Below, piece after piece: positions 1 to 7,733 of a stretch of DNA of 20,650 nt. Within the stretch, counting starts at the first letter, position 1. Every line of letters starts with the position of its first letter. Location: NCBI GenBank assembly GCA_004151065.3, contig NWUY0300000540.1:84547-105196 (forward strand), written 5' to 3'. The notes under the pieces are model-generated. The model had not been told where the DNA came from. It ran no database searches and worked only from the letters and a program-made list of their open reading frames with translations. The translations under genes and the position numbers were made by a program. The stretch is from Larix sibirica. Its lineage: Eukaryota > Streptophyta > Pinopsida > Pinales > Pinaceae.

Positions 1-360
1 GCTAAATAGGTATGCGAAGTTAACTTGTGCGCAGTTAACCTTCGTAAAGTTAAAAGAAGTTTGCAAATGTAATTTGTATGAAGTGCGAATCTCATGCAAA
101 GTAAAATATTCCGCAAAGTTAGAAAATCGCACATTTATGCGAAGTTCACCTGCGCAGTAGAAAGTTGAAATGTGCAGGTAATCTCCGCGCAGTAAAAAGT
201 AGAAATGCGCAGGTAATTTCCGCGTAGCTAATTTGTGAAGTAAAGTGTTCGGCAAATAGAGAAAAATAATTAGAGCAAAGTATTTTGCTAAGTGAAGCGC
301 GGCTATAAAGCAAAGAAAAGAAAGATATTCATTTACTGCGCAAGTCAAATCTTTTGACTG
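1..360. repeat. Degenerate short-repeat region with a 35-bp tandem pair
   Basis: This stretch is built from recurring words such as GCGAAGTT, GCGCAGT and GCAAAGT. The clearest unit is a 35-bp tandem pair, copy 1 at 153-187 and copy 2 at 188-222, with a degenerate third start at 221 (cgcgtag). An older pair is seen at 11-35 and 136-158, both beginning tatgcgaagtt. I see no gene here. It could be the internal repeat part of a transposon or a minisatellite; the sequence alone does not decide. Confidence 0.6.
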
Positions 361-443
361 CACGGTGTGTTTTTCCATCGATAAAAACCACGAAAGATTT
401 CTTGAATCCTCTCAGCAATTTTAGCATTTTTCATTACCCTTCT

Positions 444-692
444 CTACTTTCGATCCATTCGTTTAAGCAAAGATGAGTAATTCTCATGAATGCTTATTGA
501 AATTCTAGGACTTTGCATCTGATAGTGCACCTTCGCTTGATGGACATTCTTAAGGAGATCGCCGCATAGTTTAGAGGCCTCTGCACTATTATTGAAGTAA
601 TCTGAAACCAAGTCATATAATTTCGGCATGCTTGGTAGAATCCCTTGCTGAAAAATATCTTTTACATCTTCTTGGTCAAGTTCAAACTTGTA
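444..692 (-). pseudogene. UPF0496 (DUF677)-like protein fragment
   Basis: The minus strand carries an open stretch of about 82 codons, bounded by stops, running from just after a TGA near 693 to a stop at 444. Its centre reads LVSDYFNNSAEASKLCGDLL, followed by a leucine/glutamine-rich helix. That pattern of an aromatic-rich 'DYF', an 'EAS.LC' helix and a following 'HQA' helix is what I know from plant UPF0496/DUF677 proteins, whose function is poorly defined. Full-length members have several hundred residues, so at most one third is present. I could not find convincing flanking parts on either side, so a decayed gene copy or an isolated exon are both possible. The match is from memory of the family pattern, not from a search. 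The overlapping plus-strand frame at 632-859 looks like a shadow. Confidence 0.45.
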
Positions 693-1693
693 TCAGTGGA
701 AAGGAGACAATGAAGTGTCTTTTGTTCTTGTTTCTAGTTATGAAATACTTTTCGTTCTTCCAAACAGATAATGCTTTAAGAATTATTTACAAACCTTTGA
801 GAGTATTTAGTCGAAAACTACCAAAATTACCAATTGTCTTGATGATGATCCTAGAGTAGGGATAGAAAGATGGAGTTTCAAATTTGTTTAACAAAGCTCC
901 TGCTCACTCAAAAAAAAAGGTTAATATTCTATTTTATAATTAAAATATAAATTATTCAAAAATAATAATAATATTATTAAATTTATCAAAATTTTACCAA
1001 AATCTTAATCATTATTTAAAAATATAAATTAAACTTACCACCACTTGGTTACCTTATATTGTTAGCTAATAAAACCAGAGGTTTAGCTAAAATTATCTAA
1101 CCTGCTTTGCAGCATCTAATATTGTGGCAGCATTAAAGACCCGACCACCCACAATGCTTCTACAGCAGCATTAAATAACCTACATCAGTTGGATATTGAT
1201 GACCAAGATGAACGGTGAAAGAAGCTCTACCACATCAACTACCACCGTTAATTATTGCTTGTTGCATTACAGTGAACATGCAAGAAGAAATGAACAACAT
1301 TTCTGGGCGAGAGTTAAATCATGCGAATGACATGGAGCCATGAGTCCTGGCCAACGGCGAGGAAGTTAATCAGTGGGCTGCACAACATTTCATTGACCAG
1401 CCAGCGTACACCAATTCAATGCTACCGAAAACAATCGAAACTTGTACATTACGCTAATTCATTGAAGCCATCAGCTTTTCGATTAAAATACTAGACTTTT
1501 TATTATGTTACAAAGCCAGGAATTCGTCGACTTTGGATACGGCATGTGCCCAAGCCCCCATGACTGGCGTCTAGCATGGCAGATGCCAAGGAAATACCCA
1601 AAACATTAAAGTCTTCCATTTGGTGGGCTGACGTATTTTTAAGGACTTTACTTCATCCAAACCGGTTCTTCATTGCCAAACGACTTGAATCTA
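693..1693. other. Gene-free stretch; AT-rich part at 905-1060
   Basis: I see no reading frame, RNA gene or recognisable element here. Positions 905-1060 are strongly AT-rich, with ATA/AAT runs. Positions 1080-1690 have mixed composition and short open pieces broken by stops in all frames. They may be an old transposon remnant, but I could not identify it. Confidence 0.5.
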
Positions 1694-1812
1694 TAAGCAA
1701 GCTAGGTTGATTTATAGCGTTTAATCTATTTTTTTGCAGATCTTGAAAACATGTCTAAGCTAATATGGTTTACAGCGTTTAATCTATTATTTTCGCAGAT
1801 CTTCAAAAAATG
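1694..1812 (+). repeat. 58-bp tandem duplication upstream of the expansin promoter
   Basis: Two adjacent copies with a 58-bp period share AGCGTTTAATCTATT (starting at 1716 and 1774) and a following GCAGATCTT-A-AAA segment. Copy 1 is about 1694-1753 and copy 2 about 1755-1812. They lie 220-330 bp upstream of the expansin TATA box, so they could affect its promoter, but no known element is evident. Confidence 0.6.
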
Positions 1813-2029
1813 GTTGACATGTGCGCGCGGTGCGATACTGAACAGAAACTTCAGATTCAAACTGTGAATGAAATATACAATCGGGCATGCGAGATTCCCT
1901 CCGAAAAAAATGAGTTCTTGCGTGATTGCCATGTACGCCACGTTGGTACCTTATTGTACAAAACTGTAAAGCTTGTTCGTTGGCTCTTGATTATTTATAA
2001 TATGACGTAACATTCCACATGCCAATACT

Positions 2030-2038
2030 CTATATATA
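2030..2038 (+). promoter_or_regulatory. TATA box of the expansin gene
   Basis: The motif CTATATATA lies 78-86 bp upstream of the expansin ATG at 2116. Transcription would start near 2060-2070, giving a leader of about 50 bases. A TGACGTAA motif (bZIP/CRE-like) at 2003-2010 lies 20 bases further upstream. Placement supports the call; function is inferred. Confidence 0.55.
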
Positions 2039-2115
2039 GACCTGCTGCACTGGAAGTTGAATTGCACCAACGAGGAAAGATTAATAGGCACTATTCGATC
2101 CTGTTTTATATCACA

Positions 2116-2879
2116 ATGGCGAGGGCTGCGGAGTTTCGATTCTTGATGGTGGTGGTTGTTATGCTAGCATCGATTTTCCAAAGAGCAGTAATGGTAGCTG
2201 CTTGGACTGCAGCCCACGCTACATTCTATGGCGGGAGCGATGCCTCTGGAACAATGGGTGAGTGCTGAAATTTGAAGTTAAAGAAATTTTTTAAGGTCAT
2301 CATTGTGATAAGAATCCTGTAAATCATGCTGCAATTTCATAGAAGAATGTTCCAAATGTTTTATGTAAACAGAGATCAAAATTTTAGATGGAAGAAAACT
2401 TTGACTTCCAGTATAACCTAATTCCGAGGCTAGGTCATTTGCTATTCTGTCCGTTTGATCTCAAGCAAATGACTAATTCCATTAAAAAGGACGCGACTTT
2501 TTCACTATTTCATTGATTAACAGGTCTTGTATTTTATTGTATGAATGGTTTCTTGTGCAGGGGGTGCCTGCGGGTATGGGGACTTGTATACAACGGGATA
2601 TGGGACCAGCACTGCTGCCCTCAGCACCGCTTTGTTCAACGATGGACAGATCTGCGGAGCATGTTTTCAGATTAAGTGTGACGCTGTCAAAGATCCTCAG
2701 TGGTGTCTTCCCGGATCGATTATTATCACCGCCACCAACTTCTGTCCGCCTAATACCGCCCTGCCCAATGACGATGGTGGGTGGTGCAATCCACCCCTTC
2801 AGCATTTCGACATGTCCCAGCCTGCATTTGAGAAGATTGCTCAATACAAAGCTGGCATTGTGCCTGTTCACTATAGAAG
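2116..2879 (+). CDS. Alpha-expansin, exons 1 and 2 (third exon missing)
   Basis: Alpha-expansins are secreted proteins that loosen plant cell walls. Exon 1 is 2116-2257, the intron 2258-2560 (GTGAGT...TGTGCAG) and exon 2 2561-2879, followed by a GTATAT donor. Both junctions sit at the classic alpha-expansin positions, after 'GTMG' and within 'YRR'. The start gives a signal peptide: residues 5-28 are hydrophobic, and the mature part begins near [18 protein letters not shown]. The 153 complete codons cover the first (GH45-like) domain. Seven cysteines are at 51, 79, 82, 87, 96, 109 and 123; the alpha-type GGWCNPP insert is at 120-126; the HFD motif is at 129-131. Family members are about 250 residues long, so roughly 100 residues, the wall-binding second domain, are absent. 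I found no third exon before the retroelement remnant at 3633 or later in the window. The gene is either 3' truncated or has a very long second intron. Confidence 0.9.
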
Positions 2880-2894
2880 GTATATATTAGTACA

Positions 2895-2944
2895 GTTACT
2901 TAATTTGTGGTAGTTTAATATATATAGGTTACAAGTTAAGTAAC
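2895..2944. repeat. Hairpin A, shared-stem family, in expansin intron 2
   Basis: The left arm GTTACTTAATTTGT (2895-2908) pairs with the right arm ACAAGTTAAGTAAC (2931-2944) with one mismatch in 14. The loop is AT-rich. The core stem ACTTAAYTTGT recurs in hairpins at 11251 and 12044, and this loop partly resembles that of the 12044 copy. It begins 15 bases after the exon 2 donor site. Confidence 0.6.
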
Positions 2945-3632
2945 ATGAATAAGTTTTTTTAATTGTTCTGGTTTTTTTTNTGCATGTTATTACTTCTCAA
3001 GAGAGTATGCTATTGCGTTGAATGATTTTGGTATTGGATTCACATTAAGTATTTTGAACCAAGAAGACCCGGCAATGGTGTTGCATTTGGATCTTTCAGA
3101 TGCAATTGATGTTTCTATAATTTTCTAACCAGAATATGAATTGATAATCAATGCTTGCAGAATGGTCTATTTTAGGTACACTATCTGTGATCCATATCAA
3201 TTTGTTCTTGGTTAGTTTTTGGAAGTGTTTCAATAAACATGCACTAAGGGGTTTGCACCGCATAGAGTGGACTCCTTTTGGCATAGATACCTGGTTTGAT
3301 GGGCATCTATACTTCAAAAATCGCTCGGGGATTTCTCTCAGCCTTATCTATTTGAAATTCATGCCTTGGAAACGGGGCAGGCCATAGCAAGAGTATAACT
3401 GTAGTGGGCGATATAAAAATCCATCAATATGTACGATATGGACGATATGTACTGGATCTCTAGATTTGGACAGTGAATCACTCTTAAACAACAAGTTTGT
3501 TGGACCATATTTTAATTTCTTGGACCATATTTTATTAAAAGATAACTGCTCGTTTCATATTTTACATTTTGCAATTAACTCTATTTTCTGTCATAATGAC
3601 GAATTTGTACATGATAAAACAATACCTCCCTC
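2945..3632. other. Gene-free stretch after expansin exon 2
   Basis: If the expansin is intact this is intron 2; if not, it is flanking DNA. It holds a T run with an unresolved base at 2980 and a 20-bp tandem pair at 3501-3540 (tggaccatatttta twice). I searched by eye for the third expansin exon, expected to begin after an AG in phase 2 and to encode a Cys-containing start of domain 2, and did not see it. Short frames here have no recognisable protein. Confidence 0.5.
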
Positions 3633-4310
3633 TTGCTTATATCTGCAGCTGAGGGAATGCTATTTTTGGAGACACACTTCTATAAGTTCAACGCTGGAGT
3701 GGGCTATGGTAGAAATAATTTAGCAGAATTGCTAGTTTTGCATTTGACTATGTCGCTGGCCATTGGAAAAGTTGTTGAAAATCTCCGAGTTTTTGGAAAT
3801 TCACTTCTCCAGCCTGCTGATTGGATGGGTGAAGGAGTATGCTCTGAGGAATTCTGTTCTTCAACCTGTGCTTGATGAGGTTCTAGGTTTATCTCAGGCC
3901 TTTGATCATATTTATTTTCTTCGTGTCTATAGAAAAAGGAAACAGGGAGCTGATGCCCAAGGACTGTTGTTGGCTTATAGAGAATGGAACATCCAAGAAC
4001 ATGCTGCTGGTTCTACCAATGATTATAGTCATCCTCCTGTTTTAGGATAGTTTGATCTGGCTTTATGAAGATTATACTATGTCTGAATTTTGAACTGTGT
4101 TTCTGATATGTATAAGGGGAGTATGTAGGTTTTCTGTATTTGAAAGGTGTCTATGTGAATTTTATCCTCGTCTTATGGGATAATTTTTGATGATTTAGAT
4201 GAAAGAACATGTCGGGCTGATGAAGTTCTGTTTTTTTCAGAGCCTATAAGCACTTCATGGTCTATCTGAATGTTGAAACGCATCTATGTAATGTAATGTA
4301 ATTTAATTTT
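3633..4310 (+). pseudogene. Decayed RNase H domain and 3' tail of a retroelement
   Basis: Frame one (3645-3830) reads FYKFNAGVGYGRNNLAELL and then 'VFGNSLL'. After a frameshift near 3825-3840, frame two continues EYALRNSVLQPVLDEVLGLS, then 'VYRKRKQGADA', to a stop at 4050. This is the order of a plant retroelement RNase H domain: 'NN.AEL' glutamate, 'GDS' aspartate, and a final 'R..N..AD' block. The first catalytic aspartate ('FDGA') lies outside the preserved part, and the second has changed (GNS for GDS). With the frameshift, the copy cannot be active. After the stop comes about 240 bases of non-coding tail ending in three TGTAA units (4286-4302), typical of LINE-like 3' ends. It is most likely a 5'-truncated LINE insertion. 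It belongs to a subfamily different from the large LINE at 12646, since the two RNase H sequences differ strongly. Confidence 0.75.
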
Positions 4311-4840
4311 GTTTTGTATTTAAATATAATTACAACTTTTTCCTTCTAAAACGAATAATGAATTTGTACATACAATGTGTGTGAATCTGCTAAAGAATGA
4401 ATACGCGTATATTTTTCCCGTGATTTCAATTATTATATATTTAAATTATTCCATTGCATCTTAATTCTACACTCATATGAATTCATGGTATGTTGACCAT
4501 TTGAAAACCATTTATGATGATTTCAACTGGTTAATGTCCAAAATTTGAAAAATGATGAGTACTCTTTGTTCCTTGGGGAGGCACAGGCAGGAACTCCACA
4601 CGTTGCAGGCAAACCTTATGTGCCAGACAATTCTAGCACACCCCAAGGCATGTGAAGATGCATCGTTCCATGAGAAATCCAACAGCATACCCTAAGGGCG
4701 TGTGAGAACTCTGTTGAGTGGATAAGTATCGCCTGCATTGCATGGGACTTGTATGTGCAAGACATTGACTCCTCAGGTATTGAGATTTGCCATATTAATA
4801 GTTACCAGTACGATTTTTGTCTTTTTATTCCTCTCTTTCC
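4311..4840. other. Gene-free stretch
   Basis: No frame, RNA gene or known element is evident. Composition is AT-rich up to about 4560 and more mixed afterwards. Confidence 0.5.
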
Positions 4841-5370
4841 AATATTTTGCTATTTTGTATGTACATTCTCTGAAATGGTATGAACCCCACCACAAGGGTT
4901 GACAGCTAAAGACAAGGTGAAGATAAGAGAAGCAAAACCCAAACACCATGTATGTTCACATCACGACAGTCAACAAAGTCAAAAGTCTGCCCTCTTTATA
5001 ATATTTTGCTATTTTGTATGTGCAATCTCTGAGCTAGTATCAACTCCACCAAAAGGGTTGGCATCTAAGACAAGGTGAAAATCAAAGAAGCAAGGCCAAG
5101 ACCCAAACACTAAGGGTTGGCATCTAAGACAAGGTGAAAATCAAAGAAGCAATACCAAGACCCAAACACTAAGTTCACATCACAGTAGTCAACAAGCCCG
5201 GAAAGTCTACTCTCTCTTTATAATGTTTTGCTAATTTGTATGTGCATTCTTTGACATGGTATCAACTCCACCACAATGGTGCATCCAAGACCAGGTGAAA
5301 ATCAAAGAAGCAAGACCGAAGCACTGTATGGGAACATCAACATAGTGAACAAAGTCAACGTAAAAGCACA
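4841..5370. repeat. Tandem array of ~160-bp units with a nested 59-bp duplication
   Basis: Three units start with the same word, AATATTTTGCTATTTTGTAT or a close variant, at 4841, 5000 and 5222. Each continues with a GGTATCAACTCCACCA-like block, an ACAAGGTGAAAATCAAAGAAG block and a TTCACATCAC..AGT.AACAA block. The middle unit is longer because a 59-bp part (5054-5112) is repeated at 5113-5171 with few changes. The nested copy is the more similar pair, so it arose after the array. No coding capacity is visible. Confidence 0.8.
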
Positions 5371-5395
5371 TGTTGATGCGGAATAGGATACGAGG

Positions 5396-6155
5396 AGTTC
5401 TCTACTTCAGACGATGGGGATATTCTACTTTGTGATATGGCGATGATTTCATTGACATAAAAATACCACTCGCAGAATATATGTCTGTTTTCTGATTCAC
5501 CAGGAAACCTGGTATATTTAGATGTTTTCTAGAACATTAGAGTTCTCTACTTCAGACGATGGGGATATTCTACTTTGTGATATGCTGATGATTTCATTGA
5601 CATAAAAATACCACTCGCAGAATATATGTTTGTTTTCTGATTCACCAGGAAACCTGATTCACCAGAATATATGTCGCAGAAAATTGTAAAGCCTTCTATT
5701 GTGTTTAGATAACCTGCAACAGGTTACTGTGGTCTTGATTGAGGATTCTAGACCCTGAACATCTCTTATGTAGAGTTATCAACAAAGCACATAAGTGTTA
5801 GATTTTATTTGTTTGGACCATTAGAGTTGTCTATACTTTTGATGATGTGGATATCCGACTTTGTGATATCTATACTTTTGATGATGTGGATATCCGACTT
5901 TGTGATACGCTGATGATTTCAAATTGGGCATCCATGCGTATACGGTTTCCCTGGAGGAGTCTAAAGACTAAATATTTTTTTACGGAGACTGACCAACAAA
6001 GGACAAAAGTATTTAGATGTTTTCTAGACCATTAGAGTTCTCTACTTCAGACGATGGGGATATTCTACTTTGTGATATGCTGATGATTTCATTGACATAA
6101 AAATACCACTCGCAGAATATATGTCTGTTTTCTGATTCACCAGGAAACCTGGTAA
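5396..6155. repeat. 145-bp repeat family, three near-identical copies
   Basis: Copies start with AGTTCTCTACTTCAGACGAT at 5396, 5541 and 6036 and stay alike for about 115-120 bases. I count one difference between the second and third, and about two or three against the first. A flanking TTTAGATGTTTTCTAGA.CAT segment precedes the second and third copies, so the full unit is about 145 bp. A more diverged pair lies between them (5830-5907). The near identity indicates recent duplication or gene conversion. Confidence 0.8.
5830..5907. repeat. Perfect 39-bp tandem pair
   Basis: Positions 5830-5868 and 5869-5907 are identical as read, each starting TCTATACTTTTGATGATGTGG. The 39-bp length keeps a reading frame, so the small plus-strand frame at 5847-6035 shows a repeated peptide. 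That frame lacks any recognisable product and I do not call it a gene. The unit is a diverged relative of the AGACGATGGGGATATTCTAC part of the surrounding 145-bp family. Confidence 0.8.
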
Positions 6156-7485
6156 GCCTGGTGCTGGGTAAAACCAAATTTGTAGACTGTTATCCCTCAT
6201 CTTTTGGAGTTCACATTTCCACTTTGCATGCATTTATTGAAAAGAAAATTGAAGTCTAATGAGCATACAAATTGATTCCCTCCAAGCAACAATAAAAATA
6301 TTAAGAAGAAAATTGCCATCACCTGGCCTCACCTATTTCACCCCAAGTCCAGGGAAAATATAGAGAAAGAAAACGGTGGGAGATATCTTTCGCTGTTCTT
6401 CCCCGATAATGCTTGAACAGCTTCCTTATTGTCTCTTTCTTCATTGTTTTTACTACATTCATCCTAGACCGGATATATTAAAATTAAAGATAGGGGTCTA
6501 AGCAAATTTTTTATATTAAGAGCAATATATTACGTCAATTTCAACGAATTTACAAGAGGTGGCTCAGACCCGCAATAGGTATTTATTACCAGAAACCATC
6601 AATATCAACTGCAGTCTGGACCTACAGGAAACATCTTTGAGATAGCTATTTTTTGAAAAAAAAAAAAAAAAAAAAAAAAAGAAAAAAAAGGACCCTCTGC
6701 ATGAAAACAAATGCTCTAGTATTTTCTCTGGCTATGTGTGATCAAAATTCAAGGCATATACCACCAGTTTTAACAAGCCCGCCTCAAATCAAATGAGTAA
6801 TTCACGAATCTTCCAATGACAACAATAGCTCCATAAACCAATATGGACCACTTACAGACTCAATTTGTGGACTTGTGAACAAGAGAATACCAAATACAGG
6901 AATATTCAGTATGACAAGAACCAGTAGTGACTCGTGACCAAGGTGATCTTCATTAAAATACGCCTGAATTACCAATTAACTTCTTTACATGGGGATAAGG
7001 CAGCCGGTACCACAGAGAATCATAAAGTTTCTTGCAAAGGATAGTGATGCTTCTCAGTTGTTACAAGCCAAATCTGTCGTCAACAACAGCTGTTTTAAGT
7101 TTTAACTTGGAAAAACTGGCGTCCATTCAAATAAAGTTATCTGCCCGACTAACATGGCATATATGGTGCATAAGTTTTTCAAATAAATTTTCAACCATGT
7201 TTCCAAAATATGTTTTGAGATATGATCTGCCTACATGTACTGTTCTTATTATAGTTTCTGGTTACAGTCTTTCAGCAATTTTGCAGACCAATAACAGCCA
7301 TTTTCTGTTGCCTTTCAACTATTGTAAATATCGTCAATTGCTCTGTGAGATACATACAAAACCTTTGTTAACAAAGAATAAAAAATTGGTAAAATATGTG
7401 ATTTCCAATCAATGTCCATAAAATATTGCCCATGTCAATGTAATATCAGACTCGATGACATTTTCTAGTCTTAATATATTTATCT
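6156..7485. other. Gene-free stretch with a poly(A) run at 6656-6689
   Basis: Twenty-five A at 6656-6680, then G and eight more A, could be the tail of an old plus-strand retroposed sequence ending there, or simple slippage. I recognise nothing upstream of it. The plus-strand frame at 7032-7421 (129 codons) is AT-rich and hydrophobic, lacks family features, and is not called as a gene. Confidence 0.45.
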
Positions 7486-7629
7486 TTTTCTACAATGAAA
7501 AATGCATCATTCATTCTAAACAATCCACCAGAAGAAATAAACTTGTATAGAATTGTATTTTCTACAATGCGACAGACATAATTCATTCTAAACAGTAAAC
7601 TAAAAGAAAGAAATTTGTATTAAAATGTA
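7486..7629. repeat. 72-bp tandem duplication 3' of the receptor kinase
   Basis: Copy 1 (7486-7557) and copy 2 (7558-about 7629) share TTTTCTACAATG, ATTCATTCTAAACA and an AAGAAA..AA.TTGTAT block, with many substitutions between. They lie 105-250 bases past the stop codon of the receptor kinase and could be in its 3' untranslated region. No clear polyadenylation signal was seen. Confidence 0.6.
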
Positions 7630-7733
7630 TTGCAAAAGCTACAAGAATACAATGTGACTGCCAGCAGCAGGAGTACGAGGTTTTCTCTGTGTAGATTTCT
7701 GCTGACAAAACAACAAACTCCTCTGTAAACTTT

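Noticed and set aside
2482-2890. Long frames overlapping expansin exon 2 on both strands
   Set aside because: They are shadows; the spliced expansin frame explains the conservation pattern.
3620-3650. Pyrimidine-rich tract plus CTGCAG as a splice acceptor for the RNase H fragment or for expansin exon 3
   Set aside because: The following sequence is decayed RNase H with a frameshift, not expansin, so a functional exon is unlikely.
5847-6035. Plus-strand frame with an internal peptide repeat
   Set aside because: The peptide repeat is only the 39-bp DNA duplication; the frame has no family features and the same repeat elsewhere is not open.
4841-6155. Repeat block considered as a CRISPR array
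   Set aside because: Units are 60-220 bp, there are no short regular repeats with unique spacers, and the context is a plant nuclear genome.
6656-6689. Poly(A) run as proof of a processed pseudogene
   Set aside because: No identifiable gene sequence upstream and no flanking duplication seen.
7032-7421. 129-codon plus-strand frame between repeats and the receptor kinase
   Set aside because: AT-rich, hydrophobic by composition, no domain or signal pattern, no promoter or splice context; length is possible by chance.
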